Assembly (NCBI RefSeq): GCF_004804315.1
Contig: NZ_SRXX01000014.1
Location: 1 to 64,000, forward strand
Length of the DNA stretch: 64,000 nucleotides
Source: Flagellimonas onchidii
Lineage (GTDB): Bacteria; Bacteroidota; Bacteroidia; Flavobacteriales; Flavobacteriaceae
Direction: 5' to 3'
The notes under the pieces were generated by a model. It was not told the origin of the DNA and searched no databases. It saw nothing but the letters and a program-made list of their open reading frames with translations. Shown here one piece after another: positions 9,152 through 19,246 of the stretch (its first letter is position 1; the number at the start of each line of letters is the position of its first letter). The position numbers were made by a program, and so were the translations under genes.

Positions 9152-9959
9152 GGACTACTCCGTTTCCGGGGAAGACTTCGAGTTACTTTACGATGATAAT
9201 ATGGATATGCTGGTTACGAAACCACAACCAGAGAATCTTTCAGTGTACTATAACAGCGAGGTGTATATTTCGCATACGGATTCTCGGGCTACGTTTACTG
9301 ATAGGCTATATCAATGGGTGAAGCATTTTAGTCTTAAAAAAAAGATTCAACTAGTTGATAATCAGAATGTTAACGGTAATGTTTTGTTGGATTATGGAGC
9401 TGGAACCGGTGATTTTCTACTAAAAGCCAAGTCTAAGGATTATATTGTTTCTGGAATAGAACCTAACCAAAAGGCTAGAGCCAATGCGGCAATGAAAGGC
9501 TTACAGCTGGTGAAAGACATCAGTACATTGGACAAGAAGTCCTATGATGTTATAACATTATGGCACGTATTGGAACATCTGCCTAATCTAGAGAAGAAAG
9601 TTGAAGAGATTTGCAATCTGCTAGATGCAAATGGTATATTGGTAGTGGCTGTTCCAAATTATAGATCGTTTGATGCAACCTATTACGGAAAATATTGGGC
9701 GGCTTACGATGTGCCTAGACACTTGTGGCACTTTTCAAAAAAGTCAATTATTCGACTTTTTGAAAAGCATGACATGGAAGTACTTTCTATAAAGCCAATG
9801 ATATTTGATGCATTTTATGTTTCATTACTTTCTGAAAAATACAAGCAAAACAAATTGTATCTGGTCAATGCTTTTTTTATAGGACTTTGGTCAAACGTTA
9901 AAGCATACTTTTCCAAAGAGTACTCATCCCACATATATATTATAAAAAAGAGAAATTAG
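9129..9959 (+). CDS. Class I SAM-dependent methyltransferase
   Basis: 276 residues with a Methyltransf_23-type Rossmann core. Motif I is LLDYGAGTGDFL (about residue 90), the acidic ribose-binding residue follows in GIEPN, and HVLEHLPN is the typical post-motif for this subgroup, followed by PRHLWHFS. The N-terminus (about residues 5-45) resembles the short leader often seen before such cores. The family methylates small molecules, lipids or sugars and the substrate cannot be told here. The start ATG lies within the end of the preceding lipoprotein gene, so coupled translation is likely. Confidence 0.88.
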   Translation: MKLFLKTRDYSVSGEDFELLYDDNMDMLVTKPQPENLSVYYNSEVYISHTDSRATFTDRLYQWVKHFSLKKKIQLVDNQNVNGNVLLDYGAGTGDFLLKAKSKDYIVSGIEPNQKARANAAMKGLQLVKDISTLDKKSYDVITLWHVLEHLPNLEKKVEEICNLLDANGILVVAVPNYRSFDATYYGKYWAAYDVPRHLWHFSKKSIIRLFEKHDMEVLSIKPMIFDAFYVSLLSEKYKQNKLYLVNAFFIGLWSNVKAYFSKEYSSHIYIIKKRN

Positions 9960-10170
9960 ACATTTTCAGAGCCTTGAAGCGCCCTTTTTCTTAACCATAC
10001 TAAATAGGGCCGAAGGTCTAAGAAATGCTCTTAAAAATGGTTTAAAAAATTCTTTAGAATAATTAAACTTTATTTGAATTGCCAACTTCAATAAACATTA
10101 TCTATTTTACAAACAGCCTTGGTTTTTAAGATTAACAATGGGATAATCATAGTCATTAAAAAAGCTTTCC

Positions 10171-10178
10171 TATTTTTG
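10171..10178 (+). promoter_or_regulatory. Candidate -7 promoter box for the OmpH-like gene
   Basis: TATTTTTG matches the Bacteroidota -7 consensus TAnnTTTG and lies 20 bp before the ATG at 10199. I do not see a clear TTG -33 element at the expected distance, so this rests on the -7 box alone. Confidence 0.45.
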
Positions 10179-10198
10179 CGCATCATTAAATCGGAGAA

Positions 10199-10705
10199 AT
10201 GAAAAAAGGAATTGTATTACTAGTTGCATTAGTCACCGTTGCATGTCAACAAAACAAAATTGGATATGTAGACAACGTAAAACTAATGGACGGCTATCAA
10301 GAAAAAATTGATATAGAAGCAAAGTTCAAGACTAAGGTTGATGCTTTGACAAAAAAAAGAGATAGTATTTCGCAGGCGTTTCAGTTGGAACTCCAAGGGT
10401 TTCAGGCAAAGGCACAGAAAATGTCCCAGAAAAGCGCACAAGAAGAATATACTTTGTTGCAGCAAAAAGGACAGTTTGTAGGTCAACAACTGCAGCAAGA
10501 AGAACAGCAATTACAACAGAACAGCCAAACCGAAATGGACTCATTGGTTAGCAAGGTTAAAAAAGAGATAAAGGCGTATGGAAAAGCCAATGGTTTTACC
10601 TATATCCTAGGTGGTGGCGATGGAGGAGCGGTCCTCTATGGTCAGGATGCACACAACCTTACGGATGCCGTTCTGAAAATATTGAACGACAACTATAAGA
10701 AGTAA
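10199..10705 (+). CDS. OmpH/Skp-family periplasmic chaperone-like lipoprotein
   Basis: 168 residues with a short signal and a lipobox-like VTVAC (Cys16), then IGYVDNVKLM, the typical start of the Skp/OmpH fold. A long Gln/Lys/Glu-rich coiled coil (about 35-120) and the C-terminal strand region GFTYILGGGDGG follow. Skp-like proteins hold unfolded outer-membrane proteins in the periplasm. The apparent lipid anchor is a variation on the soluble form and could mean membrane tethering. It is monocistronic: a strong terminator follows at 10727-10759. Confidence 0.87.
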   Translation: MKKGIVLLVALVTVACQQNKIGYVDNVKLMDGYQEKIDIEAKFKTKVDALTKKRDSISQAFQLELQGFQAKAQKMSQKSAQEEYTLLQQKGQFVGQQLQQEEQQLQQNSQTEMDSLVSKVKKEIKAYGKANGFTYILGGGDGGAVLYGQDAHNLTDAVLKILNDNYKK

Positions 10706-10726
10706 ATAGCGACACGAAGTAAGCTG

Positions 10727-10759
10727 AAAGGCCCATCCTTAAAGGACGGGCCTTTTTTT
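10727..10759 (+). terminator. Rho-independent terminator after the OmpH-like gene
   Basis: The arms AAAGGCCC and GGGCCTTT pair, with an inner TCCT/AGGA continuation after one A-C mismatch and a loop of three bases. A run of nine T follows. It sits 22 bp after the stop codon. Confidence 0.88.
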
Positions 10760-10873
10760 TTGCATCCATTTTTCCTAATAAATTGTAAAAGTCGATTAAG
10801 GTTTCTTTCGGATTTTGTAGTTTCATTTAAACTTCCCCAGAACAATTATATATGCCAATTTGCTTTTAAAAGA

Positions 10874-13561
10874 ATGAAAAACCTGTCTTTGATAGCTTTT
10901 TTGCTATGGAGTATTTGTAGCTTTTCCCAAAGCTCTAGCGACACTACCTCAGTTTTCAATACACCGGAAAAGATTTATCTGCAGCTCGATTCCAACGAAT
11001 ACATTTCGAATCAAACCATTTGGTTTAAGGCTATTGTTACAGATTCTAGGGATCATACCCCTTCAACACTCAGTGGGGTTCTTTATGTCGATTTGATAAA
11101 TGATGATAATCAAATCATAGAGCATAAACTTGTAAAATTGAATGTTGGGCTTGGCCATGGCAACATTGATTTACAAAATGGATATCAGGGTCGTTTTTTA
11201 ATAAGAGCCTATACACAATGGAACCAGAATTTTGGCGATGATTTTATATTTCAAGAATATATTACAGTACATGGGTTAGAAGAAAGAGATAAGAATCTCT
11301 TTGAAGAACTGGTGATTGTACAGAATGAAGAAGGGGAAAAAGTTTTATCTGGCAATTTAAATTTTGATGATGAAAACCATGAAGGTTCAGATAAACTTAA
11401 TGCCTATCTGGATTGGGGAGCAGATGGAAAGGAGGTAATTGCAGAAAAAAATGGAATAACTACGTATTTTTTAAAGTCAGAAATTCCAAAGAAAAGCTCA
11501 TGGGTTAAAGTTTCCTTAGCGGATCAAAATGGATTGAACCATTCCAAGACTTTTGTAATAGAAGATACCTCTTTGGATGTTCAATTTTTCCCTGAAAGTG
11601 GGAAAATGATACAAGCATTACAAAATAAAATAGGGTTCAAAGCTATGGGATTTGATGGTAGGGGACGAAAAATCCAAGGTACCGTCTATAACAGCAGGGG
11701 AAAAGTGATAACGGATTTTCAAAGTAACGCATTGGGCATGGGTTTTTTTCATTTGACCCCAAGTCGCGATGAAACCTATTACGCCAAAGTAAGGCCAATT
11801 GAAGAAGAAAAAACGAAGGTAAAAACATATTCATTGCCCAAGGTCCACAACCATGGAACCTTACTTTCTGTTTATAAGGTAAAGGATAAAGTAAGATTTC
11901 GGATAGCTTCGAACCAACAAAAAGATGGTATTACGATTAACGCTAGCTGTAGAGGAACGGATTATTATAGGATTGAAGGATTACTACAAAATGGAAGATT
12001 GACCTCTGAAATTCCCGCAGAAGATCTTCCTGACGGAATTGTGGTTTTTACATTAATGGATGAGCAGGATAGATCAATCGCTGAACGCCTTTTTTATAAC
12101 GAGTCAGGAAAAGAGCAATTAGAAATAAAGCTTGAAACGGTTAAAACTTCTTATTCAAAAAGAGAAAAGACCTCTTTGGATATTCAGGTCTTAAAGCCCA
12201 GAAAAGATACGATAATGGCAAGCTTGTCCACAAAAGTTGTCCACAAAAATCAATGGCGGAGGGGAGTGGATGGTGATATCCGGTCGTATTTTCTTTTAGA
12301 GTCGGAGATAAGGGGGAACATAGAAAACCCAGGACGTTATTTTGACAAAAGCAACCCTGATCGCCTAAAAGATATTGATGTGTTATTGCTGACCCAGGGT
12401 TGGCGCAACTACAAACACCCAAGTGAAAGACGAGACGACATCTTTTATTGGCCACAGGAAGGCCTAGTAATAAGGGGAAAGGCAATCCATAACTCTTTCA
12501 AACATAAAAAAGAAAATATTGATTTAACCTTAGCTATGTTTGGAAAAGAAACATCAATATATTCAGCGACCAGTGACAGTTTAGGAAACTTTAAATTTTT
12601 GTTGGATGACACCTACGGTAAAAATATGCGTGTAATGCTTCATGCCAATAGCGACAGAGCAAAGAAAAAACCAAAAATATCCCTTAATGCTTGTCCTAAA
12701 CCTAAGACGAAGTTTAAAAGCGATCCATTTGCTTATAAAGTGGACACCATTACTAAGGCTCTTTTAAAGAATGAGCAGAATCGAAAAAGAATGGAAATTG
12801 TTCTGGACTCACTTTACGGAGTTACCCAATTGGAAGAGGTTATTGTTGAAGATTATAAATTGACCCCCAAACGGAAAAAGATTTATGATAAATATGGGAT
12901 GCCAGATGTGTTGATTTCAGGTGACTCTCTGTTGAAAAAGGAGAAAAAGTGGTCTTATGGTTTATACAGCATTCTTATGTTCAACTATGGTAGCGAAGTT
13001 CAAATCGAGCAATTTCCAGATGGTTTTATGCTTGCTCATGTAGCAGGTGGCCCCACTTTATTGATGGTAGATGGTCGGCTAATTCAAAAAGAAGAATATA
13101 CATATGTGCCCCATATGCCTCCTGCAATTGTAGAAAGTCTGGAGATAATCAAATTTGCAAAGAGGTTTAAACATAGTTATTTTGAGATTTTCCCAGAGAC
13201 TCCAATTATGGAGCTACCTTCCACAGGTCATATTATCTCGGTTAACACAAAGGGCAATGTGGGCCTTTATGCCAGGGATAAACCAACACCAGGAACCTTA
13301 AATACTATGTTAGAGGTATTTTCTCCTATAAAGGAATTTTATGTGCCAAAATATGACAAACCAATACCAGCGGATGAACAAAAGCCCGATTTGAGATCTT
13401 TAGTACATTGGGACCCATTACTATATGCAAATGACAACGGAAAAGCATCAACAAGTTTCTATAATGGTGACATTCCAGGGGAGTATGTTATTGTTGTCGA
13501 AGCCATTTCCAATCTGGGTCACTTGGGGTATGCCGAAACCACATTCTATGTCGAGGAATAA
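10874..13561 (+). CDS. Large exported protein with macroglobulin MG2-like and TonB-plug-like regions
   Basis: 895 residues from the ATG at 10874 (MKNLSLIAFLLWSICSFSQ), a clean Sec signal peptide with likely cleavage after SFS. Residues about 25-130 (PEKIYLQLDSNEYI and a strand-rich stretch) resemble the MG2 beta-sandwich of bacterial alpha-2-macroglobulins. Near residue 660 LEEVIVEDY and near 735 GPTLLMVDG recall the TonB plug seen in a group of Bacteroidota proteins that lack the beta-barrel. The C-terminus (GEYVIVVEAIS) is again strand-rich. The family is common in flavobacteria but uncharacterised. Alternative upstream starts would put 38 extra non-signal residues before the signal peptide. 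Confidence 0.75.
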   Translation: MKNLSLIAFLLWSICSFSQSSSDTTSVFNTPEKIYLQLDSNEYISNQTIWFKAIVTDSRDHTPSTLSGVLYVDLINDDNQIIEHKLVKLNVGLGHGNIDLQNGYQGRFLIRAYTQWNQNFGDDFIFQEYITVHGLEERDKNLFEELVIVQNEEGEKVLSGNLNFDDENHEGSDKLNAYLDWGADGKEVIAEKNGITTYFLKSEIPKKSSWVKVSLADQNGLNHSKTFVIEDTSLDVQFFPESGKMIQALQNKIGFKAMGFDGRGRKIQGTVYNSRGKVITDFQSNALGMGFFHLTPSRDETYYAKVRPIEEEKTKVKTYSLPKVHNHGTLLSVYKVKDKVRFRIASNQQKDGITINASCRGTDYYRIEGLLQNGRLTSEIPAEDLPDGIVVFTLMDEQDRSIAERLFYNESGKEQLEIKLETVKTSYSKREKTSLDIQVLKPRKDTIMASLSTKVVHKNQWRRGVDGDIRSYFLLESEIRGNIENPGRYFDKSNPDRLKDIDVLLLTQGWRNYKHPSERRDDIFYWPQEGLVIRGKAIHNSFKHKKENIDLTLAMFGKETSIYSATSDSLGNFKFLLDDTYGKNMRVMLHANSDRAKKKPKISLNACPKPKTKFKSDPFAYKVDTITKALLKNEQNRKRMEIVLDSLYGVTQLEEVIVEDYKLTPKRKKIYDKYGMPDVLISGDSLLKKEKKWSYGLYSILMFNYGSEVQIEQFPDGFMLAHVAGGPTLLMVDGRLIQKEEYTYVPHMPPAIVESLEIIKFAKRFKHSYFEIFPETPIMELPSTGHIISVNTKGNVGLYARDKPTPGTLNTMLEVFSPIKEFYVPKYDKPIPADEQKPDLRSLVHWDPLLYANDNGKASTSFYNGDIPGEYVIVVEAISNLGHLGYAETTFYVEE

Positions 13562-13595
13562 AAACCAAAATAATTGTCACTAAAGAAAAGGGCGT

Positions 13596-15593
13596 TCACT
13601 CTTCAAAATGCTTGACGCCTACTGATGCATATAATGTTTCTGGCCTAAAAATATTGCCATCCTTTATGGTGAGAACCACACGTCGAATGTCACTAATGTT
13701 CTCCACTGGATTTCCATCAACTAAAATTAGATCAGCGAGCTTTCCACTTTCAATGGAACCCAATTCATGCTCCATATTTGTGTTTTTAGCGGAGGACAAT
13801 GTGGCAAGTTGCAATACTTCGTTTGCCGGAATACCGGCCAGAACGTAATTTTCTAACTCTTTATGCAGTGCAAAACCGGGGATGGCATCCGTTCCAGGGA
13901 GAATGGTCACATTATTAACATGAAGCTCGTAAACCATGTCTAAAAGTTTCTGAAAAGAATCTTTGTATTGCTGCTCCTTTCCTTCGGGAATTGGCAGACC
14001 ACTGGAATAAAGATAGCGTCGACTTATTTGGATAGGTAGTCTATCGGCAACTACTTCGTATTGAGGGTCGACTTCGCCAGGCTTGGCAATGAACATACCT
14101 TCGAAAATGGAAACGGTTGGATCAATTTCGATTTCCCTTTCTTTCAAAAGCCTTATCAAAGCCTTAAATTCCTCGCTTTGTAAATCCAGTTCATGGGTAT
14201 ATTCTGCAACCGCAGAAAACCTAAGAGGCGTTCTAGTGTCAATGGTATCTGGCAAGAAGTTTAGCGCAACCATGTTTATATGCTGTATTTCATCAAAGCC
14301 ATCCTTTATGGCATTTTCCGCAAGCATATAGGCGGGAATATGTCCACTTACCTTCATACCAAGCTCATGGGCTTTTTGTGCGAGTGGTTTTACCCAAGAA
14401 GGAGCGATTGAACTATATAATTTTATTTGTTGATACCCATCTTTTTTGTAATCCTCAATAGCCTTTAGTCCTTCTTTCACATTTGAGATGGTCAATCCAG
14501 GCCCTGCAAAAGGACCTTTTTGGTCTATAAAACCCGCCAAGGTCACCACTCTAGGCCCAATATTGGTGTTACTGTCAAATTCCTTTTTCATTTTGATAAG
14601 CTCTCTTGAATTTGCCATATCTCGAACCGAAGTTACCCCACCCGCTAAATGAAGAATTCCGTCTTCACGCTGTACATGACAATGATTATCAAAAAGGCCA
14701 GGAAGTAAAGTTTTGTTGGAGCCATCGATGATGGTCATCCCTTCGGGAATAGTAGGATTATCAAAAGAAACGGATTCTATTCTATTTCCCTTGATCAATA
14801 CCGTACTATTTGGCAATATCTTTCCGGTGTTGGAGTCGAACATGTTTACATTTTTGACGGCCACACCATTTTTAGGAATCTCTGTCAGTTCTTTGGCGAG
14901 TTTCTTAAAGAAGGCATCTTCCTTTTTTTTCTGAAGTTCGGAAAGCTCTTCCAAAAGGTTGGTATTTTCTTCTTCAATCATAGTAAGCCATGATGAAATC
15001 GATGCAAAAATCCGGTTATCGTCATCTAACCATACATAGGAAGGCACAAATTCAAGCCCTGAAATTTCAACAATTTTCAAAGGGATGTCGTTGACCATTA
15101 CCTCCTCAATATGGGTCAACGCCACTTTTCCCATGGGTAACAGATCAAGGGAGTGGTCGGGCTTTTCCAATAGCTTTCTGATTAACAATTCCGTATCGCC
15201 CAATGTGCCATTGACGCTCGCATAAAACAATTCTTTGTCAAAAGCTTTTTCTCCTTTTTCGGTTGTGCTTTCCCATTTGGCTTTCCCATCCGTGGCTGAA
15301 AACACCTCAGAAATGGTATCCTTTAGGTAGTTTACACCTGAAATTTCAAGCGACGAGATAACCCCATTTTCATTTAGTTTGATTTTCTCTTCAATTTCGG
15401 GTCCCCTACCTCTATCGTTATAAGAATAAGAGTAAATATATGTACCATCTTTTGCCTGGGAGCTAGAAAGTTTTCCTGCGATAGTTCCTTGAATGTAAAC
15501 ACCGTACTCTTTAGCGCTATAAAGTTGTTTTTCTTTTGAAGAGTTACAGGAAATCAAAAAGAGAAACAGCATACAATAAACTGAGCTTTTCAT
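13596..15593 (-). CDS. Amidohydrolase-family lipoprotein
   Basis: 665 residues. It begins at ATG 15593 with a lipoprotein signal (lipobox LISC, Cys16). The first ~230 residues form a beta-rich region of unknown role. The rest is an amidohydrolase TIM barrel: FDNHCHV (HxH metal ligands near residue 300), VSGHIP and DEIQHIN (later His ligands) and LPGTDAIPG (active-site Asp). It most resembles imidazolonepropionase or prolidase-like exported amidohydrolases; the substrate is unknown. It faces the preceding plus-strand gene tail to tail, with 34 bp between stops. Confidence 0.87.
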   Translation of the reverse strand: MKSSVYCMLFLFLISCNSSKEKQLYSAKEYGVYIQGTIAGKLSSSQAKDGTYIYSYSYNDRGRGPEIEEKIKLNENGVISSLEISGVNYLKDTISEVFSATDGKAKWESTTEKGEKAFDKELFYASVNGTLGDTELLIRKLLEKPDHSLDLLPMGKVALTHIEEVMVNDIPLKIVEISGLEFVPSYVWLDDDNRIFASISSWLTMIEEENTNLLEELSELQKKKEDAFFKKLAKELTEIPKNGVAVKNVNMFDSNTGKILPNSTVLIKGNRIESVSFDNPTIPEGMTIIDGSNKTLLPGLFDNHCHVQREDGILHLAGGVTSVRDMANSRELIKMKKEFDSNTNIGPRVVTLAGFIDQKGPFAGPGLTISNVKEGLKAIEDYKKDGYQQIKLYSSIAPSWVKPLAQKAHELGMKVSGHIPAYMLAENAIKDGFDEIQHINMVALNFLPDTIDTRTPLRFSAVAEYTHELDLQSEEFKALIRLLKEREIEIDPTVSIFEGMFIAKPGEVDPQYEVVADRLPIQISRRYLYSSGLPIPEGKEQQYKDSFQKLLDMVYELHVNNVTILPGTDAIPGFALHKELENYVLAGIPANEVLQLATLSSAKNTNMEHELGSIESGKLADLILVDGNPVENISDIRRVVLTIKDGNIFRPETLYASVGVKHFEE

Positions 15594-15749
15594 GGAGATT
15601 ATTTTGGATTTAAACAACGAATCTTGCCAAAACTACTATGTGGAGGTTGATGGGCTTTGGATATTATAAAACTACAATATTTAAGTCTTTCCCAAAACTA
15701 TAACAACCTAAGTCCTTCCCAGTTTCCGTTTTCAAGGTACTTTGCATTA

Positions 15750-16241
15750 TTAATAATACAGTCCATTTTGTAGAATTGTAGCAATAGCTTTTTTTTCATG
15801 CAATAACACTTTTTTGTATTCCATGTCGTCCAGATTACTAATTACACCTTCGAAGTTTAGGGTATAACCAGCTAGTATTTCTCCAAAAATCAATTTTACC
15901 CTTTCCAGATGAAAATCTGAGGAAATTATGGTGAATGAAAAATCAGTTTCGAGTTTTGATAATATCGATTTGGTTTTAACCGCATCGTCTACCGTATTTT
16001 TTGAAAGGGCAAATTCCAAAAAAGCACTTTCCGGCATCCCTTTTCGCATCAAATATGTTTTTGCATAATGGGCATGAGGATGTTCTGCAGTATTAAAATT
16101 TGGACCCCACCCGCCAGTACAAATCACAAAATCTTTTTCGCTAAACAAATTCAGACAATGATTAAGTCGACTTTTCGCTATAGGTCCCAACTCCCCTGAA
16201 ACGGAGTTTGGAGAACCTAGAACAACAAGTATTTTCTTCAT
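15750..16241 (-). CDS. YdcF/DUF218 family protein
   Basis: 163 residues forming the Rossmann-like DUF218 domain: KKILVVLGSP strand-loop, FVICTGGWG, SKNTVDDAV (the family's S-x-NT-x-D/E region) and FTIISSDFHLERV. Members such as E. coli YdcF bind S-adenosylmethionine and others act in envelope or vancomycin-sensitivity traits, but the reaction is unsettled. It lies 3 bp after the DoxX gene on the same strand, so both probably belong to one operon with the polymerase subunit gene upstream. Confidence 0.83.
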   Translation of the reverse strand: MKKILVVLGSPNSVSGELGPIAKSRLNHCLNLFSEKDFVICTGGWGPNFNTAEHPHAHYAKTYLMRKGMPESAFLEFALSKNTVDDAVKTKSILSKLETDFSFTIISSDFHLERVKLIFGEILAGYTLNFEGVISNLDDMEYKKVLLHEKKAIATILQNGLYY

Positions 16242-16244
16242 TTA

Positions 16245-16640
16245 TTACTGCAGCAAATAAATCAGAAAAACAGTCGGAATAAAATAGACAACAATGGTCT
16301 TTGCACCCTCATAATCTTTGGCAACCCTTTGCCCTAACAGCAAAAACAACAAGGTGACAGCAGAAAGCAGTGCACCACATAAGGCCATATTGCTTTTGCC
16401 AGACACAAGAAATTGAAAAGCACCCACAGCACATAGAATACCAGAGACCATTTCCATTAATAAAACAATAGCCAATAGTAGAGGCACTAATCCGCTAAAA
16501 ATACTTTTCGAAAAATGCTCTTTGAGCCAACCAAGGTTGCCGCTCCAGTCCATGATTTTATCAATACCACTTTGCAATAAGGTAATGGTCAAAAAAAGAA
16601 GAATAAGAATTTGGGCCGCGTTTGCTGTAATGTGTTCCAT
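16245..16640 (-). CDS. DoxX-like four-helix membrane protein
   Basis: 131 residues with four hydrophobic segments and the FLTITLLQSGIDKI opening seen in DoxX-like proteins. The family includes subunits of quinol oxidases and other small redox-linked membrane proteins; the role here is unknown. It starts 12 bp after the delta-prime gene, forming a compact three-gene run on the minus strand. Confidence 0.72.
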   Translation of the reverse strand: MEHITANAAQILILLFLTITLLQSGIDKIMDWSGNLGWLKEHFSKSIFSGLVPLLLAIVLLMEMVSGILCAVGAFQFLVSGKSNMALCGALLSAVTLLFLLLGQRVAKDYEGAKTIVVYFIPTVFLIYLLQ

Positions 16641-16652
16641 TGTTAGTTCGTT

Positions 16653-17804
16653 TTAAGCTGCTTTGGCATGCAAAAGCCTTGTGAGCTTTATTGAGAGATC
16701 GGTGAATATGATTTTGGAATTGCCATTGCGCTCCACGTGAAAAATGGCCTTTTCCAATTCCTCAACAATTTGCTCAATATTATTTTCATGTACAAAAGGA
16801 GCAAATTTTGACAGGTCAAATTTTTCCACATGTATTTTTAGATAAACCAATTCATCGACATTATAATTCAACAAGAGCGCTTGTCGTATAGCCCTAAGGC
16901 AGTAATTCAAAAACTGTTTTTGAACTTCTCTGCCTGTTTTGGCTACTTCATCACTCCAAAGAATCAGTTCTTGTATGGCTGCTTTGTTTCCCTTAGCCTT
17001 AAAGGCGCTGCGAACCCATTGTACAAACCAACGCTCGAAAACAAGATCTTCCGAATCTTTGTTCATAAGGTCCAAAGCCTTGTTGAAATTACCATTGGCT
17101 TCATGTGCGATGGAATTGGCCTCCGACTCTTGGAGTCCATTCTTAATTAAAGCTTCTGCAATGGCACTTTCTGCAAGTGGCGGAAAATGTAAAATCTGGC
17201 AACGAGACCGAATGGTATTTATAATTTGCTCCTCATCTTCGGCCACCAAGAGCAAAACTGTTTTTGCGGGAGGCTCCTCAATCAGTTTCAATAATTTGTT
17301 TGAAGCCGCAATGTTCATTTTCTCGGCCATCCAGATGACCAAAATTTTGTAACCACCTTCATAAGATTTCAGAGAAAGCTTTTTAACCACATCCTGAGCC
17401 TCATCAACCCCAATTTGTCCTTGTTTCTTTTCAATTCCGATATGCCTGTACCAATCGAATAGGTTTCCATAGGGTTGTTCCTTGACAAACAATCGCCAAT
17501 CCTCTAAAAAATTATCGCTGACCGCATGGGATTTTATTTTATCGGAATTGGAGACAGGAAAGGCAAAATGCAAATCAGGGTGGGAGAGCGAATTGCATTT
17601 GACGTTGCAGATCTCGTTTTCCCCATGATTCTCACCATTTGTGTTTTTGCAAAGCAAATATTGTGCATAGGCAATGGCCATAGGAAGGGTTCCAGTACCC
17701 TCGTTTCCTATGAATAATTGGGCATGGGCAACACGGCCAGATTCAGCAGTGGACACCAAATGGCTCTTAATGTGCTCTAGGCCTAAAACATCTTTAAAAA
17801 GCAT
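16653..17804 (-). CDS. holB: DNA polymerase III subunit delta' (clamp-loader)
   Basis: 383 residues. The N-terminal AAA+ fold (MLFKDVLGLEHIKSHL) has a degenerate Walker A (GNEGTGT, lacking the Lys), as expected for delta-prime, which does not hydrolyse ATP. A zinc-binding cysteine cluster (CNVKCNSL) and the SNKLLKLIEEPP helix are present, as is IRSRCQILHFPP, the sensor region. It acts in the clamp-loader with DnaX and HolA. The gene is divergent from pgk with 132 bp between starts. Confidence 0.93.
   Translation of the reverse strand: MLFKDVLGLEHIKSHLVSTAESGRVAHAQLFIGNEGTGTLPMAIAYAQYLLCKNTNGENHGENEICNVKCNSLSHPDLHFAFPVSNSDKIKSHAVSDNFLEDWRLFVKEQPYGNLFDWYRHIGIEKKQGQIGVDEAQDVVKKLSLKSYEGGYKILVIWMAEKMNIAASNKLLKLIEEPPAKTVLLLVAEDEEQIINTIRSRCQILHFPPLAESAIAEALIKNGLQESEANSIAHEANGNFNKALDLMNKDSEDLVFERWFVQWVRSAFKAKGNKAAIQELILWSDEVAKTGREVQKQFLNYCLRAIRQALLLNYNVDELVYLKIHVEKFDLSKFAPFVHENNIEQIVEELEKAIFHVERNGNSKIIFTDLSIKLTRLLHAKAA
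16729..16744. promoter_or_regulatory. Weak parS-like sequence inside holB
   Basis: CGCTCCACGTGAAAAA matches 13 of 16 positions of TGTTCCACGTGAAACA, with the core CCACGTGAAA intact. It is inside coding sequence and may be chance; listed only as a lower-grade match to the two mnmG-flanking sites. Confidence 0.2.
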
Positions 17805-17906
17805 ATTTCAAAGATACATTTTTTAGGTTCTGGTACTGGCAAAGCTTTTTTTGTTGAAACTTGAAAAATATGATGCAGCCAACTAATCTAAAAAGCAGGA
17901 AAGTTT

Positions 17907-17914
17907 TACATTTG
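17907..17914 (+). promoter_or_regulatory. Candidate -7 promoter box for pgk
   Basis: TACATTTG fits TAnnTTTG and lies 22 bp before the pgk ATG. No convincing -33 TTG is visible at 19-21 bp upstream. Confidence 0.45.
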
Positions 17915-17936
17915 ATCTCTCCATAAAATCAAACAG

Positions 17937-19127
17937 ATGAAGACCATAGAAGATTTTAATTTTGAAAATAAAAAAGCCCTGATCCGTGTTGATTTCAATG
18001 TGCCATTGGATGGGGAGTTCAATGTTACTGATACTAGCAGAATAGAAGCAGCAACACCCACCATACTAAAAGTTTTGGAAGATGGGGGTAGTGCAGTTTT
18101 AATGAGTCATTTAGGAAGACCCAAAGGTCAGGTGAATCCCGATATGTCTTTGTCCCATATTTGTGAAAAGGTTTCGGAGATTGTTGGTGTTCAGGTAAAA
18201 TTTGTGGACGAATGTGTGGGCGATAAAGTTGAACAGGCCGTAGCCGAACTTCAAAGTGGAGAGGTGCTATTGTTGGAAAACCTAAGGTTTCACGCAGAAG
18301 AGGAAAAAGGAGATGAAGCTTTTGCCGAATTACTTTCCAAAAATGGAGATGTTTATGTGAACGATGCCTTTGGTACGGCACACAGGGCGCATGCATCAAC
18401 AACCATTGTGGCAAAGTTTTTCCCAGACAACAAGTGCTTCGGCTATTTGTTGGCCAAAGAGATCAAGGCCATTGAAAAGGTTATGCAAACAGGTGAAAAA
18501 CCGGTGACCGCAATTTTGGGAGGGGCCAAAGTTTCTTCAAAGATTACCATCATCGAAAATATTCTGGACAAGGTGGATAATTTGATTATCGGTGGTGGAA
18601 TGACCTACACCTTCATCAAGGCACAAGGAGGTCAGGTCGGGGACTCCATCTGTGAAGATGATAAAATGGAACTTGCGCTGGATATTTTAAAGCAAGCCGA
18701 AGCAAAAGGGGTAAAAATCCACATTCCTGTTGACGTGTTAGCGGCGGATGATTTTGACAACAACGCCAACACACAGTTTGTTGATGTCAACAAGATTCCA
18801 GATGGATGGCAGGGGCTTGATGCTGGCCCACAGTCTTTGGAAAACTTCAAAAAAGTGATTTCTGAATCCAGAACCATTCTTTGGAATGGCCCAGTGGGGG
18901 TTTTTGAAATGGAAAATTTCGCCAAGGGAACTATCGCCATAGGAAACTATATTGATGAAGCCACTCAAAATGGTGCTTTCTCCCTTGTGGGCGGAGGGGA
19001 TTCCGTTGCAGCGGTAAAGCAGTTCGGTTTTCAGGATAAGGTCAGCTATGTTTCTACCGGAGGGGGTGCAATGCTCGAGAGCCTGGAGGGAAGAACGCTT
19101 CCAGGAATCGCGGCAATATTGGGCTAA
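17937..19127 (+). CDS. pgk: Phosphoglycerate kinase
   Basis: A 396-residue glycolytic enzyme converting 1,3-bisphosphoglycerate and ADP to 3-phosphoglycerate and ATP. The N-domain shows [18 protein letters not shown] and LENLRFH (substrate-binding arginines). The C-domain shows [16 protein letters not shown] and the nucleotide-binding GGGDSVAAV and STGGGA. Length and all motifs are normal. It stands alone with its own candidate promoter. Confidence 0.98.
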   Translation: MKTIEDFNFENKKALIRVDFNVPLDGEFNVTDTSRIEAATPTILKVLEDGGSAVLMSHLGRPKGQVNPDMSLSHICEKVSEIVGVQVKFVDECVGDKVEQAVAELQSGEVLLLENLRFHAEEEKGDEAFAELLSKNGDVYVNDAFGTAHRAHASTTIVAKFFPDNKCFGYLLAKEIKAIEKVMQTGEKPVTAILGGAKVSSKITIIENILDKVDNLIIGGGMTYTFIKAQGGQVGDSICEDDKMELALDILKQAEAKGVKIHIPVDVLAADDFDNNANTQFVDVNKIPDGWQGLDAGPQSLENFKKVISESRTILWNGPVGVFEMENFAKGTIAIGNYIDEATQNGAFSLVGGGDSVAAVKQFGFQDKVSYVSTGGGAMLESLEGRTLPGIAAILG

Positions 19128-19246
19128 TCCCCACGTTATGAAGTAATAGGCAAGGCGCTATTTTAAGAGATGTTTTAGACTGAAAACTTTAATATTTCGG
19201 AAAAAAACACCATTTTCGTTTGCCCCAAAACCAAACCTTGTCCAAA

